Below the pieces are notes generated by a model. That model was not told where the DNA came from. It did no database searches and worked only from the letters and a program-made list of their open reading frames with translations. A DNA stretch of 64,000 nt from Leuconostoc litchii (GTDB taxonomy: Bacteria; Bacillota; Bacilli; Lactobacillales; Lactobacillaceae): positions 901,630 through 965,629 of the forward strand of contig NZ_SDGY01000001.1 of the NCBI RefSeq assembly GCF_008107645.1. The letters run 5' to 3'. This document shows, piece after piece, positions 28,167 through 37,207 of the stretch (its first letter is position 1; each line of letters begins with the position of its first letter). Position numbers and translations under genes: made by a program.

Positions 28167-28203
28167 AGAATAACATATATCAACCATTATGTAAACGGTT
28201 ACA
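28167..28203 (-). promoter_or_regulatory. tre operon promoter with overlapping cre site
   Basis: The -35 TTTACA (28195-28190) and -10 TATTCT (28172-28167) have 17-bp spacing. The cre-like TGTAAACGGTTACA (28190-28203) covers the -35 and matches the CcpA consensus TGWAANCGNTNWCA at every position. CcpA binding here would block polymerase directly. Confidence 0.75.
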
Positions 28204-28283
28204 TAAAAAAACATTAGTATCTTAATTTACACAAAAATTATTCAAATTTCTTTCTAGTTTATTATTTTTATCTCAATACAATA

Positions 28284-28313
28284 AAAGAACTTGCCTAAAG
28301 GCAAATTCTTTAA
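28284..28313 (-). terminator. Terminator of the oleate hydratase gene
   Basis: The stem AAAGAATTTGCC/GGCAAGTTCTTT is followed by a T-rich stretch, just past the stop. Confidence 0.8.
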
Positions 28314-28320
28314 ATAACAC

Positions 28321-30093
28321 TTATAATAAATGTGCTTCCTGCAATAACTCTTCCATCCAAGTTCCTTTAATTTTTTTTAGACCAACTTTTTGAATCAATT
28401 TTGGAATTGGTAAATCCATCTCGTCCAACGATTTTTTGTCGTTCATGTAATACATAGCTCGCAATAATTCTCGAATATCGTAGATTGAATTAAAGACCTC
28501 TGGCACACCACGTTCCACATCTAGCAAGCTATAAACCGCTTCCATTGCCGTTCGAACTGAATATTCTGTCGTAAAAACCGTATCTCGTGAAGGGGATTCT
28601 GCAAAATTACCAATAAATGCCAAGTTAATGGATCCATGCGGAATCACTTGTGGACGATCACCCATCACACGAGGCATGAAGTAACTAGTAATAAATGGCA
28701 TATACACCGGTATCGTATTAATGGACTCCTGCTGTGCCAGCTGATTGATTTTACTCTCAGGCACGCCTAGATGATATAAGAATTCTTGCGTAATTTCTTG
28801 ACCTGAACAGTCTACGATGTTTTTCTTGATGTAGTTACCTTTAACATCAGAATACAAACCGTAAATCCAAACAGTTGTTTCATTAGGTTGTTGTTGTTTA
28901 AAATGAGGTTGGCGATGAACAGCAAAACTCATCATCCAGTTAGAATCAGTAATGGTAATAATACCACCGGTATTAATTTTACCATCATGAAGATCTCGCT
29001 TAGTCAAGCGTTCAATATAAGGATCAATTTCTACATTCTTAATCGTCGCAGTGGCCGAAATAAACCAGCTTTTTGCTGGCAAATTTCGATAAAAAACACT
29101 TGGATGACCAAATTCATCTGATTGTGCAGCAAGATTTTCCCACAAATGCCACGAACCACCTGGTTCATCTGTAATTGGAGCCGCTTCAAAATGACTACCA
29201 TAAGTTGTACTTTCAGTAATTGAACCGTTAGTCACAAAAACCAAATCATTAACAGTTAACTCTCGTGTTTCTTGTTGTCCATCTACCGTTAACTCTAACG
29301 TTTTGGCAACTTTTTTATTACTCTCAAAATCCACAACAATATTATTAACTGTGGTACCAAACTGTACATCAACCCCATGGTCTGCCAAGTAGCTAGTTAG
29401 CGGTAAAACCATGGAATCATATTGATTATATCTGTTAAATTTTAAAGCTGAAAAGTCTGGTAATCCATCAATATGATGAATAAAACGCATAGCATAACGT
29501 CTCATTTCAGCTAACGAATGCCACTTTTCAAAAGCAAACATTGTTGCCCAATAAATCCAAAAATTACTTTTAAAAAAGTCATCTGAGAAATACTCTTCAA
29601 TTGTCTGATTACCCAATTTAGATTCAGGCGTCATAATTAATTTGATAATTTCTTGGGAAGCCTCTCCCAACGTGTACTCTCCATCGTCGGGTACTCGGTT
29701 ACCACGATCATAGATCAACCGGCAATTGGAAGAATTAGGATCATCTTTATCAAGCCAATAAAATTCATCAAGATAAGAAGCGCCTGGAATTTCTAAAGAT
29801 GGGATGGAACGATACAAATCCCACAAGCACTCAAAATGATTCTCCATTTCACGACCGCCACGAGTCACAAAGCCAATATTAGGCCTCTCAATGCCATCAA
29901 GAGACCCACCAGCAAGTGGTAGTTCTTCCAAAATGTGAATCGATTCTCCCTTCATATGACCATCACGAATGAGAAAAACGGCAGCAGATAAACCAGCTAA
30001 TCCTGAGCCTACAATATAAGCAGACTTTTGATCAACATTTTTAGGCTTACGTGGTGTTGCAAACGCTTCATAATTACCATTACTATAATACAT
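28321..30093 (-). CDS. Oleate hydratase (myosin-cross-reactive antigen family)
   Basis: FAD-dependent enzyme that adds water to the cis-9 double bond of oleic or linoleic acid, giving 10-hydroxy fatty acids. It is a detoxification route in lactic acid bacteria. Of 590 residues, the FAD-binding motif [20 protein letters not shown] sits near residue 25. The conserved [16 protein letters not shown] and the later [11 protein letters not shown] and [24 protein letters not shown] segments are present. I start at 30093, where GAAAGGGG precedes the ATG. A cre-like site overlaps the region upstream, so CcpA may control it. Confidence 0.93.
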   Translation of the reverse strand: MYYSNGNYEAFATPRKPKNVDQKSAYIVGSGLAGLSAAVFLIRDGHMKGESIHILEELPLAGGSLDGIERPNIGFVTRGGREMENHFECLWDLYRSIPSLEIPGASYLDEFYWLDKDDPNSSNCRLIYDRGNRVPDDGEYTLGEASQEIIKLIMTPESKLGNQTIEEYFSDDFFKSNFWIYWATMFAFEKWHSLAEMRRYAMRFIHHIDGLPDFSALKFNRYNQYDSMVLPLTSYLADHGVDVQFGTTVNNIVVDFESNKKVAKTLELTVDGQQETRELTVNDLVFVTNGSITESTTYGSHFEAAPITDEPGGSWHLWENLAAQSDEFGHPSVFYRNLPAKSWFISATATIKNVEIDPYIERLTKRDLHDGKINTGGIITITDSNWMMSFAVHRQPHFKQQQPNETTVWIYGLYSDVKGNYIKKNIVDCSGQEITQEFLYHLGVPESKINQLAQQESINTIPVYMPFITSYFMPRVMGDRPQVIPHGSINLAFIGNFAESPSRDTVFTTEYSVRTAMEAVYSLLDVERGVPEVFNSIYDIRELLRAMYYMNDKKSLDEMDLPIPKLIQKVGLKKIKGTWMEELLQEAHLL

Positions 30094-30111
30094 TTTGAAC
30101 CCCTTTCTGTT

Positions 30112-30125
30112 AGAAAACGCTTTCA
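30112..30125 (-). promoter_or_regulatory. cre-like site upstream of oleate hydratase
   Basis: In the gene's direction it reads TGAAAGCGTTTTCT, 13 of 14 to TGWAANCGNTNWCA. It lies about 20-30 bases before the start codon. CcpA binding is inferred. Confidence 0.6.
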
Positions 30126-30195
30126 ATACACCATCATTTTAACGCAAACAATAGCGATTTAGCAATGAAAACGAGTTGCCATCAACATCATTAAT

Positions 30196-30229
30196 AAAAA
30201 GAGCAAGCGATGTTATCACTTGCTCTTTT
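30196..30229 (-). terminator. Terminator of pepN
   Basis: The stem AAAAGAGCAAG/CTTGCTCTTTT lies just after the pepN stop. Confidence 0.9.
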
Positions 30230-30231
30230 AA

Positions 30232-32778
30232 TCATTTTTTATTGTTTTTGACTAACTTTAAAACAGCCTGATTGAGTTGATTTTGCTCTGTTTCGATCAA
30301 ATTAACGCGACTGGCAATCACTTTAATATCCATCTCAATCTCACGTGTTAATCCAGGAGTATTTAATTTAGGTTCAAAGAATGCCTTGAATTCAGCCAAT
30401 CTTTCTGGGGTATGGAAAACAAGGGCAATCACTGTGATATACATTGTAAACTCCATATCACCTCCAATAGTCTTGTCCAACCATGTCCACTCCTTACGGA
30501 ACCAATCCCAAACCAACTGTTGTGCATCATTGTTTTTTAATAAGCTATGAACCCATCCACGCAGATCCTGTGGTTTGATTGTATCTGCATCCTTTAATTT
30601 AGCAACTAATTTTGTAATTAACGTACTATCTTTTACGTTAGCTAAGGCATTACGTAAATCAGTTTTGTAGCTAGCATCTGAAGACTCACGATAATTTTTT
30701 AATAATCTTTCAAAAATTACTGAATTTCCAAAATATTCAACTTCATTGGATAAAACAAACTGACGAATGTCGGCAGTTATACCTTGTAAATTAAGTATGT
30801 TTTCTTCAAAAATTCTGTGAGCAGAGGCAACAACTTGGGAATTTTGAGCGTACAAAGCAGCCGATAAAACATATGGCCTGATAAGTTGATCATCGTTAGA
30901 TTCATTAGATTGACCATACCAACCTAAACTTTGAACCTGTTTTTGACTAATCAAATCGTAAAACGATTTTAATGCACTTTCTTCATTAGAATTTGGCTGA
31001 ACAAATTTTTTCAAATCTTGCAAAATATCATATAAAACAGTATTTACAAGAATTGAAGGGCTGTCCATAAATTTCCCAAGTAAAGGTACAATGTCCGCGT
31101 ATGAAACTTTATTAGCCTCAGCTAATAAATGTAAATCTTGCAATATTTGTCGCTGTGAAATAAAATCTAAAGCTTCCACTTGTGACAGAATATCAGCTAA
31201 TAACTGCTTATCGTACTGAACGATAAAATGTGAATTATTACCAACATTAAGTTGAAATGGCTCACCAGCATTTTCTCGTAATTGCGCATAATTTTCCAAA
31301 ACTAGCTTCTCATCAGCTAATAACTTTGGTACTTCATCATAATTAGTATGTAAAGGAATTTGCCATTGACGCTTATTTTTCTGATGCTCACCAATAAAAA
31401 ATTGACTTTGTGAAAGTACTAATTGGCCATCTTCCACTGAAGCCTTAACAACTGGGTAACCTGGTTGCTCCAACCAAGAGTCCATAATTTCTATGACATC
31501 TTGCCCGGATGCTTCGCCTAAAGCATGCCAAAGGTCCGCTCCAGTAGCATTTCCATAACGATGTTGTGCAAAATAATTTTTAAGCCCTCGACGTAGCGCA
31601 TCATCACCAATGAGTGCACGTACCATGACTAATAAACGTGCCCCTTTAGCATAAACAATTGCTGGATCAAATAAAGCATCAACTTCAGCTGGATGTTCAA
31701 CTTGGACATGAACTGATTGAACACCATCCGTACTATCTCTTTTTAGTGCCGAAACAATATCGTTCGACTGAAAACTTTCCCAAATATGCCAATCAGGTTC
31801 AAGTGCATCTACTGCAACATATTCCATCATATTGGCAAAACTTTCATTCAGCCATAAGTCATCCCACCACTTCATTGTTACCAAATCACCAAACCACTGA
31901 TGAGCCAATTCATGTGCTATCACTGTAGCAACAACCTGTTTGGTTTCGAGTGCCGAGTTCTCTGGATCAAGTAATACATAAGCCTCGCGATAGGTAACTA
32001 ATCCCCAGTTTTCCATCGCACCAGCAGAAAAATCTGGCAATGCTAATTGCCAAGAGTGTGGCAAAGGATAAGGTGTTTGATAAAATTCTTCGAAGAATTC
32101 AATTGCTCTTTTGGCAATATCCAAAGCAAAATCTAATTCATTCTGTGCGTGCGCTTTGGTAGCAAAAATACCAATTTTTACACCACTATGAGTAACTGTT
32201 TGTTTACTTTGCAAATCACCAAAAGCAAAAGCTACTAAATACGTCGACATGCGTACTGTTGTATCAAAGTAATGCACGCCTTCTTCTACGCGTAATTCGG
32301 GCATATTAGCTAAAATCGTTTCATGGGGATGTTCATCAAACTTAATGGATAAATCAAAAATTGCCTTTGCCTCTGGTTCATCTACACATGGAAAGGCTTG
32401 CCGTGCAAAGTTAGTCTCAAATTGTGTCCCAATAATTTGTTTTTTTTGGCCATCTAATTCATAGTAAGAAGGATAAATTCCCATCATAGTATCTGTTAGT
32501 ACAGCTGAATATCGGACAGTAACAGCTATCTGTCCACTATGTTCTACAGAGAATTTGACTAAATTTAATTCATCATCAATTTCAAAAGGTATCTTTTTTT
32601 CATCAATCGCTACGAATTCAATGTTCAAATTTTTTTGATGTAAGGCAATATTTTTTACAGCAGCATATCCTCTTACAGTCGTTTGACCGCTAAAATACTT
32701 TTTTTCACGATTAATGTCTAAATAAATATTGTAATGTTCAGGTTGAAAGTTATTATAAAGTCGTGCAAATTTAGTCAT
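30232..32778 (-). CDS. pepN: Aminopeptidase N (lysyl aminopeptidase, M1 family)
   Basis: Broad-specificity zinc aminopeptidase of 848 residues, a main cytoplasmic peptidase of lactic acid bacteria. The exopeptidase motif is GAMENWG and the zinc site is HELAHQW, with the third ligand in NESFA about 18 residues later. I start at 32778 (MTKFARLYNNF), which has AGGAGA upstream and a TATAAT box about 35 bases before it; the in-frame codons further upstream overlap that promoter. Length matches PepN of Lactobacillus and Lactococcus. Transcribed alone. Confidence 0.95.
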   Translation of the reverse strand: MTKFARLYNNFQPEHYNIYLDINREKKYFSGQTTVRGYAAVKNIALHQKNLNIEFVAIDEKKIPFEIDDELNLVKFSVEHSGQIAVTVRYSAVLTDTMMGIYPSYYELDGQKKQIIGTQFETNFARQAFPCVDEPEAKAIFDLSIKFDEHPHETILANMPELRVEEGVHYFDTTVRMSTYLVAFAFGDLQSKQTVTHSGVKIGIFATKAHAQNELDFALDIAKRAIEFFEEFYQTPYPLPHSWQLALPDFSAGAMENWGLVTYREAYVLLDPENSALETKQVVATVIAHELAHQWFGDLVTMKWWDDLWLNESFANMMEYVAVDALEPDWHIWESFQSNDIVSALKRDSTDGVQSVHVQVEHPAEVDALFDPAIVYAKGARLLVMVRALIGDDALRRGLKNYFAQHRYGNATGADLWHALGEASGQDVIEIMDSWLEQPGYPVVKASVEDGQLVLSQSQFFIGEHQKNKRQWQIPLHTNYDEVPKLLADEKLVLENYAQLRENAGEPFQLNVGNNSHFIVQYDKQLLADILSQVEALDFISQRQILQDLHLLAEANKVSYADIVPLLGKFMDSPSILVNTVLYDILQDLKKFVQPNSNEESALKSFYDLISQKQVQSLGWYGQSNESNDDQLIRPYVLSAALYAQNSQVVASAHRIFEENILNLQGITADIRQFVLSNEVEYFGNSVIFERLLKNYRESSDASYKTDLRNALANVKDSTLITKLVAKLKDADTIKPQDLRGWVHSLLKNNDAQQLVWDWFRKEWTWLDKTIGGDMEFTMYITVIALVFHTPERLAEFKAFFEPKLNTPGLTREIEMDIKVIASRVNLIETEQNQLNQAVLKLVKNNKK

Positions 32779-32821
32779 GGTTTCTCCTGTTATCTTTAGA
32801 ATAGCTATATTATACACCTTG

Positions 32822-32855
32822 CTAAAAAAGAACGACTATAGAAGCGTCGTTCTTA
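32822..32855 (-). terminator. Terminator of the sugar-acid operon
   Basis: The stem AAGAACGACG/CGTCGTTCTT (one mismatch) is followed by TTTTTT in the minus sense, directly after the dehydrogenase gene, the last gene of the operon. Confidence 0.85.
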
Positions 32856-32860
32856 AAACT

Positions 32861-33802
32861 TTACTTTAGCTGATTCACAGCTGATTCTGGTTTCTCCCCA
32901 GATAAAACGCGCACAATATCACTAGTTGCATCAATAGCCATTCGTGCTTTTGTTTCAATTGTGTTTGAAGCAATATGTGGCGTCAATAAAACATTATCTA
33001 AATCAACTAAAGGATTAGTAACAGGCAATGGTTCTTCTTCAAAAACATCTAAGGCTGCACCCGCAATATCACCATTTTTCAGTGCTGTGACTAATTCAGA
33101 TTCAACTAGAATAGATCCACGAGCCATATTAATCAAAAATGCATCGTTTTTCATCAGCTTAAATTCTTCTGCACCAATGGAATGCTGTGTTTCTGGCAAA
33201 GCAGGTAAATGAACCATCACATAATCAGCTGTTTTAAAAATAGTTTCACGATCAACAATTTCAACATCTGGTGTCGACTTGGCAAAAGGATCGAACGCAA
33301 TAACTTTAACATCAAAACCGCTTAATTTCTTAGCAACTTGTTGCCCGATACGACCAAATCCCAATATTCCAACTGTTTTACCCTCGATATCTCGACCAGG
33401 ATGTGCTTTTCGATACTGCCAATTATCGTCATGAATTGCCTTAGCATTTTGATACAAATTTTTACTGATAGCTAATAATTCAGAGACTGCTGTTTCAGCT
33501 ACGGATCCTGACAAAGCTTTAGGCGTATTTACGACATAAATTCCTCTTTGCGTAGCAGCATCTACGTCAACTGAATCGTAACCCACACCATTTCGTGCTA
33601 TCACTTTCAAATTTGGCATAGCATCCATAATTTCTGCATCAAACTTTTGAGTACCAATCAAAACAGCGCTGGCCTGTGCGCCTTCTGACTTCATTTTTTC
33701 AGGATCACGCCCTGTTCCAACAACAACTTGAAGCCCTGCTTTTTCGAGAATTTTTTTCCCCTCTGCAGGAATATCATCTGGTAAAAATACTTGCTTTGTC
33801 AT
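32861..33802 (-). CDS. D-2-hydroxyacid dehydrogenase (possible 2-keto-6-phosphogluconate reductase)
   Basis: A 313-residue NAD(P)-dependent enzyme of the D-isomer-specific family. The cofactor fold is GILGFGRIGQQVAKKL. The catalytic arginine lies in NMARGS, the glutamate in DVFEEEPL, and the histidine in LTPHIAS. By sequence alone it could be annotated as phosphoglycerate dehydrogenase-like. Its place as the last gene of an operon with a PfkB kinase, an isomerase and an organic-acid transporter fits the KguD role, reducing 2-keto-6-phosphogluconate to 6-phosphogluconate. That substrate is inferred from context. Confidence 0.75.
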   Translation of the reverse strand: MTKQVFLPDDIPAEGKKILEKAGLQVVVGTGRDPEKMKSEGAQASAVLIGTQKFDAEIMDAMPNLKVIARNGVGYDSVDVDAATQRGIYVVNTPKALSGSVAETAVSELLAISKNLYQNAKAIHDDNWQYRKAHPGRDIEGKTVGILGFGRIGQQVAKKLSGFDVKVIAFDPFAKSTPDVEIVDRETIFKTADYVMVHLPALPETQHSIGAEEFKLMKNDAFLINMARGSILVESELVTALKNGDIAGAALDVFEEEPLPVTNPLVDLDNVLLTPHIASNTIETKARMAIDATSDIVRVLSGEKPESAVNQLK

Positions 33803-33803
33803 T

Positions 33804-34766
33804 TTATGCCTCTTTCTTATTTGTTTCCAAAAATTCTTTCAATTCTGATTGAGTTGGATAACCATCATTATCTCCAGGTGTTTGCACTTGCAGTGCGCCA
33901 ACAGCATTTGCTCGCTGAACAGCTTCTGGCATCGTTAACCCTTCGATTAATCCAGTAATCAAACCCAGTGCAAAGCCATCGCCTGCACCAACTGTATCGA
34001 CAACATGTTCCACTTTAAAGCCTTTAACAAGGTAACTCTCACCACTTTTGTTTTTTACATATGCACCGGCGGAACCCACTTTTACTACGACCGTTTGTGT
34101 ACGCTCACTATTCTTGAGATAAAAATCAGCAATCTTTTCAGGATCTCTTGATCCCATTAAAATTTCACCCTCATCAATACCAGGCAAAACAATTTCGCCA
34201 TACTTCGCTAAATCATTAATTGTTTCAATCATGACTTCTCTTGATTCCCATAAAGCAGGACGTAAATTAGGATCAAAAGTTGTACGAATACCTCGATCAA
34301 TTAATTTTTTCGCAAAATAACGAAACGCAGCACGAGATTGCAGAGAAATTGCTGGAAAAATTCCTGACAAATGCGCAATCTTTACATCAGTAAAATCAAC
34401 GTGATCAATCAGTGACTTATCAAAATGCGCTGCAGCAGAGTTTCTTCGAAAATTAAAAGTTGAAGGATCACCCTGATTTACTAGTTCTTTTAATTGGAAA
34501 GCAGTCCAGTTATTTTCATCAGTCGAAATATAATGATTTCCAACATTGTATCTTGCAATTTCTTTAATCGCAAATTTTCCTAATGGATCTGCCCCAACTT
34601 GAGAAATATATTCCGTACTGTGACCCAATCGAGTCGCACCAATCAGAACATTTAACTCAGCACCACCCAAAAACTTAAAATAGTTAATGCTATCAACTAA
34701 ACCTTGATTTAGATCAGTTGAAGCAAAAGTGACTACCGGCTCACCCAATGTTAAAATTTCGCTCAT
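33804..34766 (-). CDS. PfkB-family sugar kinase (2-keto-sugar-acid kinase type)
   Basis: A 320-residue ribokinase-family enzyme. The N-terminal GGAELNVLIGATRLG is the substrate-binding signature, and the C-terminal DTVGAGDGFALGLITG holds the catalytic aspartate and anion hole. The closest known groups are 2-keto-3-deoxygluconate kinase (KdgK) and 2-ketogluconate kinase (KguK). The operon has no KDPG aldolase but does have a reductase, which favours KguK. One base separates it from the dehydrogenase gene. Confidence 0.8.
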   Translation of the reverse strand: MSEILTLGEPVVTFASTDLNQGLVDSINYFKFLGGAELNVLIGATRLGHSTEYISQVGADPLGKFAIKEIARYNVGNHYISTDENNWTAFQLKELVNQGDPSTFNFRRNSAAAHFDKSLIDHVDFTDVKIAHLSGIFPAISLQSRAAFRYFAKKLIDRGIRTTFDPNLRPALWESREVMIETINDLAKYGEIVLPGIDEGEILMGSRDPEKIADFYLKNSERTQTVVVKVGSAGAYVKNKSGESYLVKGFKVEHVVDTVGAGDGFALGLITGLIEGLTMPEAVQRANAVGALQVQTPGDNDGYPTQSELKEFLETNKKEA

Positions 34767-34786
34767 GTTTTTCTCCTAAGTACTTT

Positions 34787-36064
34787 TTAATGACCAAAAA
34801 AGCCATATACTAATAATTCATTGATAATTGAAATAATCCACATGATTGGAATACCCATTTTGAGATATTCCTTGGTTTCCAATTTTGAATAAGTTAACGC
34901 CCATGTGTTCCAAGATTGTGTTAAGTCAATTGAAACTGCCATAATACTTGCTGTATACAGTAGTGGTAGCAAAAAGATGGGTGAAAATGTTCCAGTTGCA
35001 GCTAACACAGCAGCGGTAGCAGCGCCAGCACCCCATACATGCAATGGTCCACGGAACAATGCTAATGGTGCAAGGATACCAATCGCAATGGCCAAAACAA
35101 GTGGATTACTTGGCAAAATAACTTCTATCATACTTTTGAAGTGTGGCACATTCATGGTGGCAGCGCCGGCAAACATCACTAAAGCCATCAAGAAAATAAT
35201 TAACCCTGAAATATCATTAATAGCTTGCGACACAGTCTTATTAATAAAATCTACCAAACCTTTATAAGATTTCATTTGACCAGTTAATAATAGCGCCAAA
35301 ATAGTCGCTAATAATAAAGCCGGGATTGCATCCCAATGAAAGAACATATTCAACGCAACTGGTAACACTGGGATAATAAATGTAATCGGATGTGTCTTTT
35401 TGAATGTTGCTTGTTGTGTATCACTGATGGTCTCGATTTTACCGTTTTTGATGCTTTTTCTGTTCAAAAGAATAAAGATAATGACCCCTAACAATTGCAC
35501 ACTCATAGCTGACAAGCCAAAAATTAAGTATTTTCCAGAAAAACTAACGGAGGGAAAGAAAGCTTTAATTTGGTTAAACAATACAACATTAATATACATT
35601 GGCGCACCAATAGCCATTGTAAAGGCTGGAATGGCAACCTTTTTAGGAACACCAATGGATAATAGAATCGGAATTAAAATCACACCAATGGCAATAACTG
35701 AACCAACACCATATGCAGAAGAAAAAATTAATGCTGTCACTAGCACAACTAAAACAGCCGCAAAAATAGGCGCTTTACGTCCGACTTTTTCAGTTTGTGC
35801 CGAAATAGAGCCAGCAATACCAGAATCAACAAGTACTCGGCCAAACCATGAGCCAAAGACAATATAAATAATCGTTGGACCATAATTTAAAGCTGGTTCT
35901 GCAATAACCTTTTGCACAACTTGATTAAATGGGACTAATCCAATAACTGACCATAGTAAGGCCATGATGAAAAATCCAATAACTAAGTTTCCGCCCTTGA
36001 CAATATAATAAATAAAGCCAACAAATGTTAATAAGAGCAGAATACTAATAATAATATTAGTCAT
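34787..36064 (-). CDS. Organic-acid/gluconate-type proton symporter (GntP/CitMHS-like)
   Basis: A 425-residue protein with about 11-12 membrane segments. It resembles the ion-transporter superfamily that includes the gluconate (GntP) and citrate (CitMHS) symporters: an N-terminal half with VFGSWFGRVLVDSGIAG and a C-terminal half with FRGPLHVWGAGAATAAVLA. The substrate is not readable from sequence. The operon suggests a sugar acid such as 2-ketogluconate. I start at 36064 because AAAGGAG lies upstream; a longer frame to 36112 overlaps the isomerase gene. Confidence 0.75.
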   Translation of the reverse strand: MTNIIISILLLLTFVGFIYYIVKGGNLVIGFFIMALLWSVIGLVPFNQVVQKVIAEPALNYGPTIIYIVFGSWFGRVLVDSGIAGSISAQTEKVGRKAPIFAAVLVVLVTALIFSSAYGVGSVIAIGVILIPILLSIGVPKKVAIPAFTMAIGAPMYINVVLFNQIKAFFPSVSFSGKYLIFGLSAMSVQLLGVIIFILLNRKSIKNGKIETISDTQQATFKKTHPITFIIPVLPVALNMFFHWDAIPALLLATILALLLTGQMKSYKGLVDFINKTVSQAINDISGLIIFLMALVMFAGAATMNVPHFKSMIEVILPSNPLVLAIAIGILAPLALFRGPLHVWGAGAATAAVLAATGTFSPIFLLPLLYTASIMAVSIDLTQSWNTWALTYSKLETKEYLKMGIPIMWIISIINELLVYGFFGH

Positions 36065-36080
36065 AATGTCGTAGACTCCT

Positions 36081-36824
36081 TTAAATAAAGTTGGCGAGTG
36101 CCTGAACGCCATCTTTTATTATTTGGTCATTAGCTGTTGGATATTCAACTGCAACTGGTACATCATTTGGCAAAATATTCAGAATTGCTTGCCAATCTAT
36201 ATCACCATCATTAAGTGGTACTGTCACAAGATTCTCTCCATAACCCTTATCGTCCTTGACATGAATATAGCGAACATAGCCTGTTAATTTTTTAGCCGCT
36301 ATGTTTTCGTCTTCCTTAACATAACGCCAATTTCCCATATCATAGACATAGCCAATATCTAATGCAGCATCAGTTACTGCAGTCATAAACTTTTCTATTG
36401 CAGCAATTTTTCCCGAAATTTGTGTTTGATCATTTTCGATATTTGTTTGAATGCCACCTGATAACAATTCATTCAATTTTAAAGTATCTTCTGGTAGCAA
36501 AGTTTCAAAATCACCAATATTAAACTTAATTGCGTAAATTCCTAGTGCTTGTGCCTCATCATAATATTGTGCCAATTTAGGATTAATCCGATGATTTACA
36601 AAAACTTCATCCGGTACTGAATAAAATAATTGTATATTGTTTTCCATAGCATATTTGGCAATAGCTGGTGTTTCTTCAGCTATATCATCAAAGTATTCAC
36701 GTCGTAACTCAGCTGATTTAATACCAAAGGAAACAATTTTTTTAAGCATTTCTAATTGAAGCATACCTTTTTCTCGGTCATTGGCGAATACTAAATTATT
36801 TAAAACAATTTGTTCTTTTTTCAT
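36081..36824 (-). CDS. TIM-barrel sugar-phosphate isomerase/epimerase (KguE-like)
   Basis: A 247-residue protein of the xylose-isomerase-like/AP-endonuclease 2 barrel superfamily. Metal-ligand type positions are seen in QTNIENDQT (glutamate), IGYVYDMGNW (aspartate), YIHVKDDKG (His, Lys, Asp) and VAVEYPT (final glutamate). The Pseudomonas kgu operon has a similar protein (KguE) of undefined reaction. It lies between a small hypothetical gene and the transporter. The substrate is unknown; epimerising the acid to the form the kinase accepts is a guess. Confidence 0.72.
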   Translation of the reverse strand: MKKEQIVLNNLVFANDREKGMLQLEMLKKIVSFGIKSAELRREYFDDIAEETPAIAKYAMENNIQLFYSVPDEVFVNHRINPKLAQYYDEAQALGIYAIKFNIGDFETLLPEDTLKLNELLSGGIQTNIENDQTQISGKIAAIEKFMTAVTDAALDIGYVYDMGNWRYVKEDENIAAKKLTGYVRYIHVKDDKGYGENLVTVPLNDGDIDWQAILNILPNDVPVAVEYPTANDQIIKDGVQALANFI

Positions 36825-36834
36825 TATCCTTCTC

Positions 36835-37089
36835 TCAATACTTGTTTAATTCAGTTACATGTTTCAACAACTCATCAAACCCTAAGTCCGATAAATTCGG
36901 TTGTGAACGATCAAAATTTTCACCTTCAATTTTGTTAAATTTTTCAACTAAAAAATAGGCTGATAAATAGGCTGCAAGTTGTTGCTTCGCCATACCTTCA
37001 AGATTTTTAGCATCAAAATCTATCTTAAAAGATTCAAGAAATTGTAATGCAAATTTTTCTGGATCAATACGTAGTTGCTCTTTTTCCAT
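36835..37089 (-). CDS. Small hypothetical protein, first gene of the sugar-acid operon
   Basis: I do not recognise this 84-residue protein. It is soluble, acidic and probably all-helical (LQFLESFKIDF, GMAKQQLAAYLSAYFLVEKFN), with no cysteine, signal peptide or membrane segment. An AAAGGAT site precedes its ATG, and the isomerase gene follows after 10 bases. It opens the operon behind the LacI-type operator, so it should be made whenever the pathway is induced. It could be a small subunit or a regulator; nothing shows which. Confidence 0.65.
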   Translation of the reverse strand: MEKEQLRIDPEKFALQFLESFKIDFDAKNLEGMAKQQLAAYLSAYFLVEKFNKIEGENFDRSQPNLSDLGFDELLKHVTELNKY

Positions 37090-37128
37090 TTTTTATCCTT
37101 TATTTTTAATTACGTGTATCGTTTTCGG

Positions 37129-37138
37129 AAACCGGTTT
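37129..37138 (-). promoter_or_regulatory. LacI-type operator of the sugar-acid operon
   Basis: The perfect palindrome AAACCGGTTT, within GGAAACCGGTTTAC, lies about 10 bases downstream of the operon -10. The central CG flanked by AAAC/GTTT is the classic LacI-family half-site form. The neighbouring LacI protein is the likely binder. Confidence 0.65.
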
Positions 37139-37147
37139 ACAAGATAT

Positions 37148-37175
37148 ATTGTAAACGCTTCCAAATATTTGTCAA
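37148..37175 (-). promoter_or_regulatory. Sugar-acid operon promoter with cre-like site
   Basis: The -35 TTGACA (37175-37170) and -10 TACAAT (37153-37148) have 16-bp spacing. The spacer holds TGGAAGCGTTTACA (37163-37150), a CcpA-type cre with one mismatch. The operon should therefore be under carbon control as well as specific induction. Confidence 0.75.
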
Positions 37176-37195
37176 CCCCTTTTTCTTATTTATCG

Positions 37196-37201
37196 TATAA
37201 T
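37196..37201 (+). promoter_or_regulatory. -10 box of the lacI-type gene (leaderless start)
   Basis: TATAAT ends 6 bases before the ATG at 37208, so transcription would start at or next to the start codon. The -35 is weak (TTGTCA at a long spacing). No Shine-Dalgarno sequence is present. Confidence 0.55.
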
Positions 37202-37207
37202 ATTCAC

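Noticed and set aside
34905-35867. Two plus-strand open frames (120 and 155 residues) opposite the transporter gene
   Set aside because: They are antisense shadows of a conserved membrane protein; their composition mirrors the complementary codons of hydrophobic residues.
36065-36112. Longer N-terminus for the transporter of the sugar-acid operon
   Set aside because: It would overlap the isomerase gene, adds a charged stretch before the first membrane segment, and skips the AAAGGAG site that serves the ATG at 36064.
37140-37175. Possible -35 for the LacI gene at TTGTCA (37169-37174)
   Set aside because: Its spacing to TATAAT is 21 bp, too long for a normal promoter; recorded only as weak.
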